DNA from: Paenilisteria rustica
Lineage (GTDB): Bacteria; Bacillota; Bacilli; Lactobacillales; Listeriaceae
Reading direction: 5' to 3'
NCBI RefSeq assembly: GCF_013820765.1
Contig: NZ_JABJVM010000014.1
Coordinates: 1-64,000 of the forward strand
DNA: 64,000 bases
Shown here: one piece after another, positions 1 through 8,959 of the stretch
Numbering within the stretch: position 1 is the first letter of the stretch
Layout: each line of letters begins with the position of its first letter
The notes under the pieces: model-generated
What the model was told of the DNA's origin: nothing
What the model saw: only the letters and a program-made list of their open reading frames with translations
Databases searched by the model: none
Program-made: the position numbers and the translations under genes

Positions 1-78
1 TGGATTGGGTTTCGTCACTTTTATCTTAACGGATGTTGATATTACTGTGTATTTTTTTGTCTTGAAATGAGAACAAAA

Positions 79-114
79 AAATGTTGAGGCAGATTAATTT
101 CTACCCCAACATTT
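79..114 (-). terminator. Rho-independent terminator (second hairpin after the giant surface gene)
   Basis: Arms AATGTTGaGG and CCcCAACATT form a hairpin. On the minus strand it is followed by a run of T (complement of 74-80), so it can end minus-strand transcripts that pass the first hairpin at 131-167. Confidence 0.6.
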
Positions 115-130
115 ATTATAGAACCGAAAA

Positions 131-167
131 AAAAGATCAAAATCATGTTTCTCGATTTTGATCTTTT
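131..167. terminator. Bidirectional terminator hairpin
   Basis: AAAAGATCAAAATC (131-144) pairs perfectly with GATTTTGATCTTTT (154-167) around a 9-base loop, 21 bases after the stop of the minus-strand surface protein gene. The A/T flanks make it a terminator on either strand. Confidence 0.8.
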
Positions 168-188
168 TCGTTTGCTTCTAAATGTTGT

Positions 189-3100
189 TTATTTGACTGT
201 AACTGTGATGCGTTTCACTTCTTTGTAACCTGCGTCTGCTGCTACAAGTTCTACTAAGTGCGTGCCGTCTGTGACAGATCCGTCCACGCCGTTGATTGTA
301 TAGGCACCGTTATTGAGAACGGCTGTTTTGACGTTGACGCCATCAACAGCTAGTCTCACGAAAGCGATATCTTTACCGTAGTTTCCTGTGATGGTTTTAG
401 CGCCAATCGTGTAGGCAGCTCCATCCATTGTCAGCGTGTAATCTTTGACGATAGGATTGTTTTCGACGCTGATGGTCTTGCGATTGACTTCTTTGTATTG
501 GGCATCGACGCCAACCACTTCTACTAGGTCTGTGGTTTGTTTAATATAGTCGGCAATGCCATTTAAGCTGTAGGTGCCCGCAGATGATACGGCTTGTTTC
601 ACAACGACGCCGTTCACTAGTAAGCGAACTTTAGATACGTTAGAACCGTACGTGCCCGTGATGTTGTTTGTGTTGCTGTTTAACACGTATGTCGGTGGGG
701 CTGTTAAGGCGTTGTCTAAGCTGCTAAAACCTGCCGTTGGCACCGTGACGCGATTAACTTCGTTGTATTGGGCATTGACACCGACTACTTCGACTTTGTC
801 GTCTTTGCTTGTGATAAAGCTTGCGATGTCACTTACGGTAAATGTGCTGCCGTTGGTTGTTGCTTGTTTGACTAAAGCTCCATTCACAAACAGACGGACT
901 TTGCTAATATCTTTTCCGAATGTTCCAGTCAGATTGGCATCGCCCTTCGTATACGTGTTTGGTGTAAGGCTTGTATCAAGAATCGAGCCACCTTTTGTTA
1001 CGACTGTTTTGCGTGCGACCTCTTTGTAGGCGGCATTCACACCGACTACTTCGACTTTATCGCTGCTTAGCTTCACCCAAGATGGGACGCTTCCGATGCT
1101 GTAGGTGCCATCTGCGTTCGTTGTTGCTTGACCTACAACCGTTCCGTTGACCCATAGACGGACTTTGGATACGTCTTTGCCGTATTTCCCAGTGATGGTT
1201 GCACCACCAAGGGTATAATCATTGGCTGTTAGGCTGTAATCGTAGACGGGATCTCCTGTTACTTTCACGGCTACGCGTGCGCGTTCGACATACCCGCCAT
1301 CGACACCAGCGATTTCGACTTTATCGGTTGGTTTGGTGATGTAGCTGGCGATGTTCGCAAACGTGTAGTTGCCGTTGCTTGTTGCGCCTTGGACAATCAG
1401 TACGCCGTTTACAAACAGACGAACTTTCGCGATGTTCGCACCGTACGTTCCTGTTAGGGAAGTGTCACCGATTTTGTAGTCTTTGGCTGTTAGTTTGTAA
1501 TCGGCAGCTACCGCAGCGACGGTTGTGCTTGCCGTGGATGTTTTACCGTTGCTTGCTTTGGTTGCTGTCGCGATGATGATGGAGCCTGCGACTTGTTTCG
1601 CCATCGTTAGTTGGTATTGGCCGTTACTTCCAACTGTCCCAGAAGCGATGATTGTACCGTTCTTTGTGATGACAATGGCGCTGTTGGCTTCGGCTGTTCC
1701 TGTTACCGTCGTGCTGTTGACGTTGAGGGCACCGATCGTTGTTTGGGCCATCGTTGTGTCAGCAATCGTTTGGCTCGCAGACGAGATTTTACCGTTGCTT
1801 GCTTTCGTTACGGTTGCTGTAATCGTGGAACCGGCGGCTTGTTTCGTTACGAAGAACAGGTAGTTGCCGTCGCTTGCGACTTTACCGGAAGCAATCGTTG
1901 TCGCGCCATTTTTAATCACGATATCGGCATTTGGTTCGCCTTTTCCGCTAACGGATGTGGAATCAACTGTGATAGCGTCTAGCGTTGTTTGGGTGATTTG
2001 GTCGTCTTTGACAACGCTACTTGCGCTCGATGTTTTACCATTCGATGCTTTCGTTACGGTTGCTGTAACCGTCGATCCAGCGGGTTGTTTCGGAATGGTG
2101 ACGCTGTAATTGCCGTCGCTACCGATTTTACCAGTGGAGAGCGTGGTGCTACCGTTTTTGATGACAAGCGTGCCGTTTGGTTCGCCTTTTCCAGATACGG
2201 TGGTGCTATCTGTGGTTAAGCTGCTGATCGTTGTTTGAACAATCGCTGTGTCCGCGATCGTTTGACTTGCCGATGAGGTTTTGCCATTGCTTGTTTTTGT
2301 GACCGTTGCTGTAATCGTCGAGCCGCCAGCTTGTTTTGGAATGTAGAACATGTAGCTGCCGTCGCTTGCGACTTTACCAGACGCGATCGTTGTCGCGCCA
2401 TTTTTGATGATGATATTGGCATTTGGTTCGCCTTCTCCGCTAACGGCTGTGGAATCTTCCGTTATGGCATCGAGTGTTGTTTGAACCATTTGCTCGTCTT
2501 TGACGATGCTGCTTGCGCTCGATGTTTTACCGTTCGATGCTTTCGTTACCGTTGCGGTAACCGTTGAATTTGCGGCTTGTTTCGAGATCGTGAAGCTGTA
2601 ATTACCGTCACTGCCGACTTTACCTGATGCAATGATTGTCGCGCCATTTTTAATCGCGATATCCGCGTTTGGTTCGCCTTTTCCGGATACGTTCGTGCTA
2701 TCTGTTGTTAGGCTACTGATTGTTGTTTGAACAATCGTTGTATCTGCGATTGTTTGACTTGCTGTTGAGATTTTACCGTTGCTTGCTTTCGTTACGCTTG
2801 CTGTAATCGTCGAACCGGCAGCTTGTTTAGGAATGAAGAACATGTAGTTGCCGTCGCTTGCGACTTTACCGGACGCAATCGTTGTCGCGCCATTTTTGAT
2901 CACGATATCGGCATTTGGTTCGCCTTTACCGGTCACCGTTGTGGAGTCTATCGTTAGTGTATCCAGGGTTGTTTGGACGATTTGTTCGTCTTTCACGACC
3001 GTGCTTGCGCTGGCTGTTTTACCGTTACTTGCTTTCGTTACGGTTGCGGTAACGGTTGCGAGTGCGGGTTGTTTGGCAATCGTGAAGCTGTAGTTACCGT

Positions 3101-5378
3101 CACTGCCGACTTTACCAGACGCAATGGTTGTTGCGCCATTTTTAATGACAATCGTGCCGTTGGCTTCGCCTTTTCCGGATACCGTCGTGCTATCTGTCGT
3201 TAATCCGCCGATGGTTGTTGGTGTGATTTGATTGAATAACGTATTAGCTTTCGCTACATCAGCGGCTAATCCTGCTTTTTCTGGTGTTGTCGCTGGTAAT
3301 GCGTCGACTTTTGCTTTCGCTGCGTCAATCATTGCTTGTGTTGTACTATCTTTCAACACCGAATTCGTTGGGGCATCGGCGAACAGGGCGTTTACACTCG
3401 CTGTTGCGTCATCTGTTACTTTTTTCGTATTGAGTTCGTTTTGTGCTTTGTCTACCAATACTTGCAGTTCTGCGCGTTTGGTTAGATCTGTGACCGTGTT
3501 GACTTTTGCTTGCGCCGCATCGATTTTGGCTTGATCTGTGGTTGGTTTGATGTGGTTGGCTGGGTTGTCATTAATGAAAAGATCATTGATGGCTACGGTT
3601 GCGGCTGCTTCGCGTGCTTTTTCTGCGTTCGTTGCATCCAATTCTGTTTGTGCTTTAGCGATTTCCGCGTTAATTTCGGTTTGTTTCGTTGGAACCGTCA
3701 CTTTGCCTGCCGCTGTTTTCGCTGCGTCAATGGCTGCTTGATCCGTTGTGGCTTTAATGTGGTTATTTGGATCGTTGTTGATGAATAGCGCATCCGCTGT
3801 TGCTTTCGCTGCATTATTCGTGTTTAATTCGGTTTGTGCTTTGTTGACTTGGCCTTGTAATTCTGCTTTTTTCGTTGGGTCTGTGACAAGGTTTACTTTC
3901 GCTTGCGCGGCGTTGATGGCTGCTTGATCTGTCAACGCTTTAATGTGATTGGCTGGATTGTTATCCAGGAACAGATCATTGACTGCCGTGACTGCGGCTG
4001 CTACTTTCGCTGTTTGGTCTGTATTGGCATCCAATTGTGTTTGGGCTTTCGCAATTTCAGCATTAATTTCCGTTTGTTTGGTTGGAACCGTTACTTTGCC
4101 TGCCGCTGTTTTCGCCGCGTCAATGGCTGCTTGATTTGTTGTTGGTTTGATATTGTTTGTTGGATTGTTGTTGATAAATAGGGCATCTGCTGTAGCTTTT
4201 GCTACGTTGTTTGTGTTTAGTTCATTTTGCGCTTTCGTAACATAGCCTTGCAGTTCTGTTTTGGCTGTCGGATCGTTGGTAATCGCATTGACTTTTGCTT
4301 GCGCCGCGTCAATCGCTGCTTGGTTCGTTGCTTCTTTGATGTGATTCCCTGGATTGTCATTGACGAATAGGTTATTAACCGAGGTGCGTGCGATCTCTAC
4401 CTCTGATGCAGTGACCGTTACGGGGATGACCTTTGTCAAAGATGGATTCGAAACCGATGTTACTGTAATCGTTGCTGAACCAGTGGCTAAAGCTGTCCAA
4501 TTACCATTTGCATCTACGTTAATTACAGAGGTATTATTAGATGCAAAAGTGACAGCCTGATTTACGAATGAAGGAGCTACAGTTGTAGTTAATTTTCCTG
4601 TAGATGTACGGGTAGTATTAATACTTGATGCACTAACATCAAGAGCTGTGGCATTATAGGTGTTTGAATTATCCGAATCCGGAATACTTCTTAGAAGTGG
4701 ACTTCCACCATTTTCAGATATTCTAATATCTCCATACTTAACCCCTGCTGGTAGTGTTATAGAAAAATCGCCATTTGCATCTATTCTTCCCTGAGCCCGC
4801 TGGGTTCCTAATCCCCCGTAACCTGAATCCACATCTGATAAAGTTATATCCCGGTTAGAAACGTTATCAACATGTCCACTTATTATTTTGTCCCCTAGTT
4901 TAAATTTATTGACATAACCAGAATAATCTTTATTTTCTCTAACAACAGTTTCTACTTTATACCCCATGCTTTCTACGGTGATGATTGATGGATATCCCCA
5001 AGAACTATTTAACTGAAATCCATTAGTTCCACCGTTTGTAGTTTTTGGAAATGTAGCTGCATAATCACCATTGGCATCTGCTGTTACTGTTACTGCCAGC
5101 AACTTATAATCTCTACGTGAGTCATCAATAGGATAGCTATAAACCCCCGCACTAACAGTTACAGATTGTCCGGCGCCATTTGGGATATGCCCAGTTATAG
5201 TCTTGTCTCCAACTAAAACTGGATTTAAAATACCTCCCTGACTAGCCGTCAATAGACTTCCTGTTAGCTTGTTCTCTGCCGCATGTGTCTCTACAGGTGG
5301 TAATCCTGTAATAATCGTGCTTGCTAATACATTCGTTGCTACTAAAACCATTGCTATTTTCTTCATGTTCTTATTCAT
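189..5378 (-). CDS. Giant secreted modular repeat protein (Cry1Ac-D-VI-like, Big_6-like and Big_15-like repeats)
   Basis: This is a 1729-residue exported protein, probably a cell-surface or matrix adhesin-like protein; its ligand is unknown. A signal peptide (residues 1-34, cleaved near THA) is followed by a unique N-terminal beta region and a Big_2-like Ig domain (about 245-325). Then come six ~60-residue helical-hairpin repeats of the toxin Cry1Ac D-VI-related type (xLFxxNxPxNHIK...TxQAAIDAA), seven ~82-residue Big_6-like repeats (DSTTVSGKGEPNA...SDGNYSFTI...KASNGKT) and five ~75-residue Big_15-like domains (GKDVSKVRLWVNG...DKVEVVGVNA). There is no LPXTG, so it is probably released or held non-covalently. 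The ATG has an AGAGGAG site at the proper distance. Two shorter paralogues lie in the opposite orientation at 56.4-62.4 kb. Domain names come from recognition, not a search. Confidence 0.9.
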   Translation of the reverse strand: MNKNMKKIAMVLVATNVLASTIITGLPPVETHAAENKLTGSLLTASQGGILNPVLVGDKTITGHIPNGAGQSVTVSAGVYSYPIDDSRRDYKLLAVTVTADANGDYAATFPKTTNGGTNGFQLNSSWGYPSIITVESMGYKVETVVRENKDYSGYVNKFKLGDKIISGHVDNVSNRDITLSDVDSGYGGLGTQRAQGRIDANGDFSITLPAGVKYGDIRISENGGSPLLRSIPDSDNSNTYNATALDVSASSINTTRTSTGKLTTTVAPSFVNQAVTFASNNTSVINVDANGNWTALATGSATITVTSVSNPSLTKVIPVTVTASEVEIARTSVNNLFVNDNPGNHIKEATNQAAIDAAQAKVNAITNDPTAKTELQGYVTKAQNELNTNNVAKATADALFINNNPTNNIKPTTNQAAIDAAKTAAGKVTVPTKQTEINAEIAKAQTQLDANTDQTAKVAAAVTAVNDLFLDNNPANHIKALTDQAAINAAQAKVNLVTDPTKKAELQGQVNKAQTELNTNNAAKATADALFINNDPNNHIKATTDQAAIDAAKTAAGKVTVPTKQTEINAEIAKAQTELDATNAEKAREAAATVAINDLFINDNPANHIKPTTDQAKIDAAQAKVNTVTDLTKRAELQVLVDKAQNELNTKKVTDDATASVNALFADAPTNSVLKDSTTQAMIDAAKAKVDALPATTPEKAGLAADVAKANTLFNQITPTTIGGLTTDSTTVSGKGEANGTIVIKNGATTIASGKVGSDGNYSFTIAKQPALATVTATVTKASNGKTASASTVVKDEQIVQTTLDTLTIDSTTVTGKGEPNADIVIKNGATTIASGKVASDGNYMFFIPKQAAGSTITASVTKASNGKISTASQTIADTTIVQTTISSLTTDSTNVSGKGEPNADIAIKNGATIIASGKVGSDGNYSFTISKQAANSTVTATVTKASNGKTSSASSIVKDEQMVQTTLDAITEDSTAVSGEGEPNANIIIKNGATTIASGKVASDGSYMFYIPKQAGGSTITATVTKTSNGKTSSASQTIADTAIVQTTISSLTTDSTTVSGKGEPNGTLVIKNGSTTLSTGKIGSDGNYSVTIPKQPAGSTVTATVTKASNGKTSSASSVVKDDQITQTTLDAITVDSTSVSGKGEPNADIVIKNGATTIASGKVASDGNYLFFVTKQAAGSTITATVTKASNGKISSASQTIADTTMAQTTIGALNVNSTTVTGTAEANSAIVITKNGTIIASGTVGSNGQYQLTMAKQVAGSIIIATATKASNGKTSTASTTVAAVAADYKLTAKDYKIGDTSLTGTYGANIAKVRLFVNGVLIVQGATSNGNYTFANIASYITKPTDKVEIAGVDGGYVERARVAVKVTGDPVYDYSLTANDYTLGGATITGKYGKDVSKVRLWVNGTVVGQATTNADGTYSIGSVPSWVKLSSDKVEVVGVNAAYKEVARKTVVTKGGSILDTSLTPNTYTKGDANLTGTFGKDISKVRLFVNGALVKQATTNGSTFTVSDIASFITSKDDKVEVVGVNAQYNEVNRVTVPTAGFSSLDNALTAPPTYVLNSNTNNITGTYGSNVSKVRLLVNGVVVKQAVSSAGTYSLNGIADYIKQTTDLVEVVGVDAQYKEVNRKTISVENNPIVKDYTLTMDGAAYTIGAKTITGNYGKDIAFVRLAVDGVNVKTAVLNNGAYTINGVDGSVTDGTHLVELVAADAGYKEVKRITVTVK

Positions 5379-5611
5379 TTTATAATTTGCTCCTCTTATT
5401 TGTATTATTTTGATCGAAATCCTTTGCTTAATGACTGCTCCTTTCTACCATGATTCTTAAAAAATGACATGTGTTGCTGTCGTTCAGGTAAGTATCATAC
5501 TGACTCTTACATCCATTACTCTAACAGCTTTGTTCCTTACAAAAAACACAGAATTTCTTCTTTATTGAATCGAAATGTATCTATTTTGTGACGCTTTATT
5601 GTGGATTCAAC
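5379..5611. promoter_or_regulatory. Upstream region of the giant surface gene, with a motif shared with its paralogues
   Basis: No gene is seen here. On the minus strand the complement of 5535-5557 reads GAAATTCTGTGTTTTTTGTA. This closely matches GAAATCCTGTGTTTTTT found upstream of both paralogues (56192 and 59914). It is the only clear upstream similarity between this copy and the tandem pair and may be part of a shared promoter or regulatory site. The exact -10 is not obvious. Confidence 0.35.
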
Positions 5612-5617
5612 AAAAAA

Positions 5618-5656
5618 GCAGTAACGGTTCAGCCTTTTATGCCAAACTGTTACTGC
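5618..5656 (-). terminator. Terminator of the flavoprotein gene
   Basis: GCAGTAACgGTT pairs with AACtGTTACTGC. On the minus strand the hairpin is followed by TTTTTT (complement of 5612-5617). It lies 24 bases after the stop of the gene at 5680. Confidence 0.8.
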
Positions 5657-5679
5657 TTCTTTATATTGCTTCTATTTCA

Positions 5680-6240
5680 TTATTGTACAAGTATACTAGC
5701 AAATTCTGCTGAGACGGCCTGCAATGGTAATTTATAGCGAGCGAAGTCTTTCTCAATGTTTTTAAATTGGCCGCGCTCATCGAACATCTCATCGGAAATA
5801 TCGAGTGGTGGGTTGGTTGCCATATTATACATGTGCAAGCCTTGTGTCACAAGTTTCATGCTGAGCGCTGCTTGAAAGCCGCCGTGACCGCCGTAACACA
5901 TGATGCTCACTGGTTTCCCGCGCCATTCGTCGTATAGAAAATCCAAGGCGTTTTTCAAAACAGCGGGATAGCCCCAATTATATTGTGGAAAAATGAATAC
6001 GAAACCGTCGTAGCCTTTGATTAATTCGCTCCAAGCTTTGGTGTGCTCTTTTTGATAATTACCGTGCGCTGGAATTTCTGGTTCGTCTAGAAATGGGAGA
6101 TTTATTTCGGCGAGATCGATGAGGCTCAGGTTCAGCTTGTCGTGTTCCATCTCTTTCATCGCCCATTCAGCGACTGTACGGCAGACGCGTGTTGGGCGGT
6201 TGCTTCCAATAATGAGGCCGATATTTGGTTTTTCAGACAT
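5680..6240 (-). CDS. NAD(P)H-dependent FMN reductase-like flavoprotein
   Basis: 186 residues with a flavodoxin-like fold of the NADPH-dependent FMN reductase family; it probably reduces FMN, quinones or other small acceptors in the cytoplasm. The N-terminal GSNRPTR loop would bind the FMN phosphate, and PQYNWGYP followed by KNALDFLYDEW is the family's flavin-side motif. The start is set at the ATG at 6240 because AGGAG lies about 9 bases before it; an in-frame GTG nine bases earlier (6249) would abut its own Shine-Dalgarno. It sits downstream of the moa operon but beyond that operon's terminator, so it is probably a separate unit. Substrate cannot be read from sequence. Confidence 0.8.
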   Translation of the reverse strand: MSEKPNIGLIIGSNRPTRVCRTVAEWAMKEMEHDKLNLSLIDLAEINLPFLDEPEIPAHGNYQKEHTKAWSELIKGYDGFVFIFPQYNWGYPAVLKNALDFLYDEWRGKPVSIMCYGGHGGFQAALSMKLVTQGLHMYNMATNPPLDISDEMFDERGQFKNIEKDFARYKLPLQAVSAEFASILVQ

Positions 6241-6261
6241 TTTATTCACTCCTATGAAAAG

Positions 6262-6295
6262 AAAGTCTGCATCCTCCGAGACGGGTGCAGACTTC
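6262..6295 (-). terminator. Terminator of the modA-moaA operon
   Basis: AAGTCTGCA (6263) pairs with TGCAGACTT (6286), just after the moaA stop. On the minus strand it is followed by a T-rich stretch. Confidence 0.7.
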
Positions 6296-6307
6296 TTCTG
6301 AATTTAA

Positions 6308-7309
6308 TTAACCTCCGATTTGGCTCATGCGCCGGGTCGTCGGTTTGTGTGATTGCATTTCGTCTTGCAGGGCAATCGCCATCTCGTGACTTTCTGGTTT
6401 GTTGTCGATTGATTTTTGTACGAGTGCCATTAGTTTCTCTGGGTCGTCGATGAACGGGCGGATATTCATTTCTTCATCCCAATACAGGCACGCTTTAATG
6501 TAGCCATCCGCGGTCAGACGCAGTCGATTACAACTTGCGCAAAAATGGGAGCTGACTGGGTGAATCAAGCCGAATGTCCCTTTTGCGCCTTCTAATCGGT
6601 AGTTTTCTGATGGGCCGTTGCCGCGAATCGAGTTTACTGGTTGGTACGCTAAGCCAGCTTCTTTACAGGCATCAAAAATGGTTTCTAGTGACAAATACTG
6701 CTTTTTCCAGCTATCGCCAGCGTGACCAATCGGCATGTATTCGATGAAGCGGATATTAATATCTTTGTCTTTCGTGAACTGCAGAAAATCGAGAATTTCA
6801 TCGTCGTTCTGACCTTTTATCAAGACCACGTTAAGCTTGATTGGAAAAAAGCCGACTTCTTCTGCTTTCGCAATGCCATCTAGTACTTTTTGCAATCGAC
6901 CGCCGCGTGTAATTGTTTTGAAACGGTCTTCTTGAAGCGAATCTAGACTGATATTGACTCGGGTTAATCCGGCTGCTTTCAAGGCTTCTGCTTTTTTGAC
7001 GAGGTACATCGCGTTGGTTGTGACGGCGATATCCTCGATTTCTGGGAGCGCGCTAATGCCCGCGATAATATCTACAATGTCTGTTCGCAAAAGTGGCTCG
7101 CCGCCTGTGATGCGGACTTTTTTAATGCCAAAGCCGACCATGATTTTCATGAAGTCTACAATCTCGTCTTTGGACAGTACTTTTTCGTGAGGTAGGAATG
7201 TCATACCTTCGTCGGGCATACAGTAAACGCAGCGTAAATTACAGCGGTCAGTGACGGAAATACGGATATAATCATGGACGCGTCCAAAGCGATCGGTTAA
7301 TAGTTGCAT
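6308..7309 (-). CDS. moaA: GTP 3',8-cyclase MoaA
   Basis: 333 residues. This radical-SAM enzyme works with MoaC to turn GTP into cyclic pyranopterin monophosphate, the first step of molybdenum cofactor synthesis. The N-terminal SAM cluster motif is CNLRCVYC (around residue 24). The second, substrate-binding 4Fe-4S cluster uses CASCNRLR and a later cysteine (KACLYW). GGEPLL matches the SAM-binding region, and the protein ends with the typical GG. The ATG has AGGAGG upstream. It is the last gene of the modA-moeA-mobB-moaEDC-moaA run. Confidence 0.97.
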   Translation of the reverse strand: MQLLTDRFGRVHDYIRISVTDRCNLRCVYCMPDEGMTFLPHEKVLSKDEIVDFMKIMVGFGIKKVRITGGEPLLRTDIVDIIAGISALPEIEDIAVTTNAMYLVKKAEALKAAGLTRVNISLDSLQEDRFKTITRGGRLQKVLDGIAKAEEVGFFPIKLNVVLIKGQNDDEILDFLQFTKDKDINIRFIEYMPIGHAGDSWKKQYLSLETIFDACKEAGLAYQPVNSIRGNGPSENYRLEGAKGTFGLIHPVSSHFCASCNRLRLTADGYIKACLYWDEEMNIRPFIDDPEKLMALVQKSIDNKPESHEMAIALQDEMQSHKPTTRRMSQIGG

Positions 7310-7327
7310 GATCCCTGCCTCCTATCG

Positions 7328-7807
7328 TTATTTATCGAAACGGAATTTTCCGCTTTTGCCTCCTGTTTTTTCAACAAGATGGGTATTTTCAATGACGATT
7401 TTTTTATCTATCGCTTTGCACATGTCGTAAACGGTTAGTGCGGTCACGGATACGGCGGTCAGTGCTTCCATCTCGACGCCAGTTTTGCCAATCGTCACTA
7501 CTTCGGCGATGATCGTTAAGTGGTCTTTGCCGTCGTCTGTGAACATGATGTTAACTTTCGTCGTCATGATTGGGTGGCACATTGGGATGAGTTCGCTCGT
7601 TTTTTTGGTAGCCATGATTCCTGCTACTTGTGCAACCGCTAGCACATCACCTTTGTCGATTAGCCCGTCTTTGATTCGCGTCAAGGTCGCTTCTTCCATA
7701 TGTAGCGTCGTTTCGGCGATCGCGCGTCGTTGGGTTTCACTTTTCTTCGTTACATCTACCATGTGGGCGCGTTGTTCGTCATTAAAATGGGATAGTTCAT
7801 CAGTCAT
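7328..7807 (-). CDS. moaC: Cyclic pyranopterin monophosphate synthase MoaC
   Basis: 159 residues, normal length. It converts the MoaA product (3',8-cyclo-GTP) to cyclic pyranopterin monophosphate. The signature stretches [12 protein letters not shown] and [12 protein letters not shown] are present, and the catalytic lysine region DMCKAIDKK is intact. AAGGAG precedes the ATG. It lies 18 bases after moaD and 18 before moaA, clearly one transcription unit. Confidence 0.97.
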   Translation of the reverse strand: MTDELSHFNDEQRAHMVDVTKKSETQRRAIAETTLHMEEATLTRIKDGLIDKGDVLAVAQVAGIMATKKTSELIPMCHPIMTTKVNIMFTDDGKDHLTIIAEVVTIGKTGVEMEALTAVSVTALTVYDMCKAIDKKIVIENTHLVEKTGGKSGKFRFDK

Positions 7808-7825
7808 TTTATCGGCTCCTTCATC

Positions 7826-8068
7826 TCATCCTCCGCTTACTGGAGGGATTATCGCGATTTCTGAAACGTCTGTTAAAAGGCAATCGTCTGGCTGAAACTC
7901 CATGTTCACCGCAATCATGCATTTTGCCACGTCGGCTCTAATCGCTGGGATTTCTTTACTTACTAACTGTCTCACATCTGCGACAGTCTTGCAATCAGAA
8001 AGGTCGAGTTCTAGTTGCGTGACTCCTGCTTTTTGGACGAGAAAAGCGAACAACTTAATGGGCGTCAT
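7826..8068 (-). CDS. moaD: Molybdopterin synthase small subunit MoaD
   Basis: 80 residues, ubiquitin-like sulfur carrier. It ends with the required ...PPVSGG diglycine, which is adenylylated and thiocarboxylated before donating sulfur to MPT synthase. The start is taken at the ATG at 8068, preceded by GGGGAGGTGAG; a longer frame to 8092 would run through that site. The first 14 bases overlap the moaE stop region, implying translational coupling and joint assembly of the MoaD-MoaE complex. No moeB/thiF activator is encoded in the window. Confidence 0.95.
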   Translation of the reverse strand: MTPIKLFAFLVQKAGVTQLELDLSDCKTVADVRQLVSKEIPAIRADVAKCMIAVNMEFQPDDCLLTDVSEIAIIPPVSGG

Positions 8069-8477
8069 CTCGCTCACCTCCCCAACGAACACGATCGGTA
8101 TCGACTTCTTCTTTCCAAATTGGCACGCGTTTTTTTAAGTTTTCAATTATAAAACGGGAACCTTCGTAAGAGGCGGCGCGGTGTGGTGTGGCAACTCCGA
8201 TGAAAACGGCGATATCGGTCAGTTCCAACTCGCCTAAACGGTGTATCACGACCACATCGGCGTCATATTTTGCCTCGACTTCGTGTGCTAGTTTGGACAG
8301 TTCTTTAATCGCCATTTCTTTGTATGCTGTGTAGCGAATTTTCTCGGTTTGGATGTCGCCGGTCCATTCGCGAATCGTGCCGACAAACATGTTCACAGCG
8401 CCGAATCTGGCATTGACTAACTCTTGGTATGTGGCTCCGACATCAATCGGCTCCTGCTGTAATCTAACATTTATCAT
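8055..8477 (-). CDS. moaE: Molybdopterin synthase catalytic subunit MoaE
   Basis: 140 residues. It forms the large subunit of MPT synthase with MoaD and makes the dithiolene. Recognised from FVGTIREWTG, the IHRLGELELTDIAVFIGVATPHR core and the C-terminal KKRVPIWKEE region with active-site lysines. The ATG at 8477 overlaps the mobB stop (ATGA) and has GAGGA nine bases upstream; an in-frame ATG at 8507 lacks a good site. Confidence 0.96.
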   Translation of the reverse strand: MINVRLQQEPIDVGATYQELVNARFGAVNMFVGTIREWTGDIQTEKIRYTAYKEMAIKELSKLAHEVEAKYDADVVVIHRLGELELTDIAVFIGVATPHRAASYEGSRFIIENLKKRVPIWKEEVDTDRVRWGGERDDAH

Positions 8478-8959
8478 TGTAAAAATTCCTCGATTATTGT
8501 CTGACATAAGGCAACTTGTGCGGCTTGCGTGCTTATTTTCAAAATGTTGGCTGGTAAATCGTCGCGCAATGTTGCCATCGTATGGATTGCTGGTAGAGAT
8601 TCTAGTGTGGTGATATCTTCTGCGTCCCGCACCATCACGATTTTTGGAAACGGCGCTTCTTTGTAGCCTTCGATTAAAATCACGTCGGTCGGTGGCAGTT
8701 GAGCAATCATGTTCTGAAGCGTGATGCCTTGATCCACCATAATCGCATGTTGGGAAGAGGATGATAGGGCGACAACATCCGCGCCGCTCTCACGAAACGA
8801 GTGGGAATCCGTGCCTGGATGGTCGATGGTGAACGCATGGGCATCGTGTTTGATGACTGCCACCGTGTAGTCTTGCGCTTTTAGTTGCTGCACAAAGCAA
8901 TTCGTGAGCGTTGTTTTGCCGCTTTTTTTGAATCCTGTTATTTGGAGGATAATCGCCAT
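8474..8959 (-). CDS. mobB: Molybdopterin-guanine dinucleotide biosynthesis protein MobB
   Basis: 161 residues, small P-loop GTPase-like protein. The Walker A motif GFKKSGKTTL is near the N-terminus, followed by the VAVIKHDAH and FRESGADVVAL regions typical of MobB. It assists MobA in attaching GMP to molybdopterin; MobA itself is encoded 12 kb away at 20471. The 5' end overlaps moeA by 22 bases. Confidence 0.95.
   Translation of the reverse strand: MAIILQITGFKKSGKTTLTNCFVQQLKAQDYTVAVIKHDAHAFTIDHPGTDSHSFRESGADVVALSSSSQHAIMVDQGITLQNMIAQLPPTDVILIEGYKEAPFPKIVMVRDAEDITTLESLPAIHTMATLRDDLPANILKISTQAAQVALCQTIIEEFLQ

Noticed and set aside
189-4400. CRISPR or VNTR interpretation of the strong periodic repeats
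   Set aside because: The repeats are in-frame protein domains of about 180-250 bases with codon-level variation, not short identical repeats with unique spacers.
3216-4400. Insecticidal Cry toxin
   Set aside because: Only the small helical-hairpin domain type named after Cry1Ac D-VI is shared; none of the pore-forming or receptor-binding Cry domains is present.
574-4560. Many open frames of 60-150 codons on the plus strand opposite the giant surface gene
   Set aside because: They mirror the repetitive codon pattern of the minus-strand gene, repeat with its domain period, and lack RBS and similarity.
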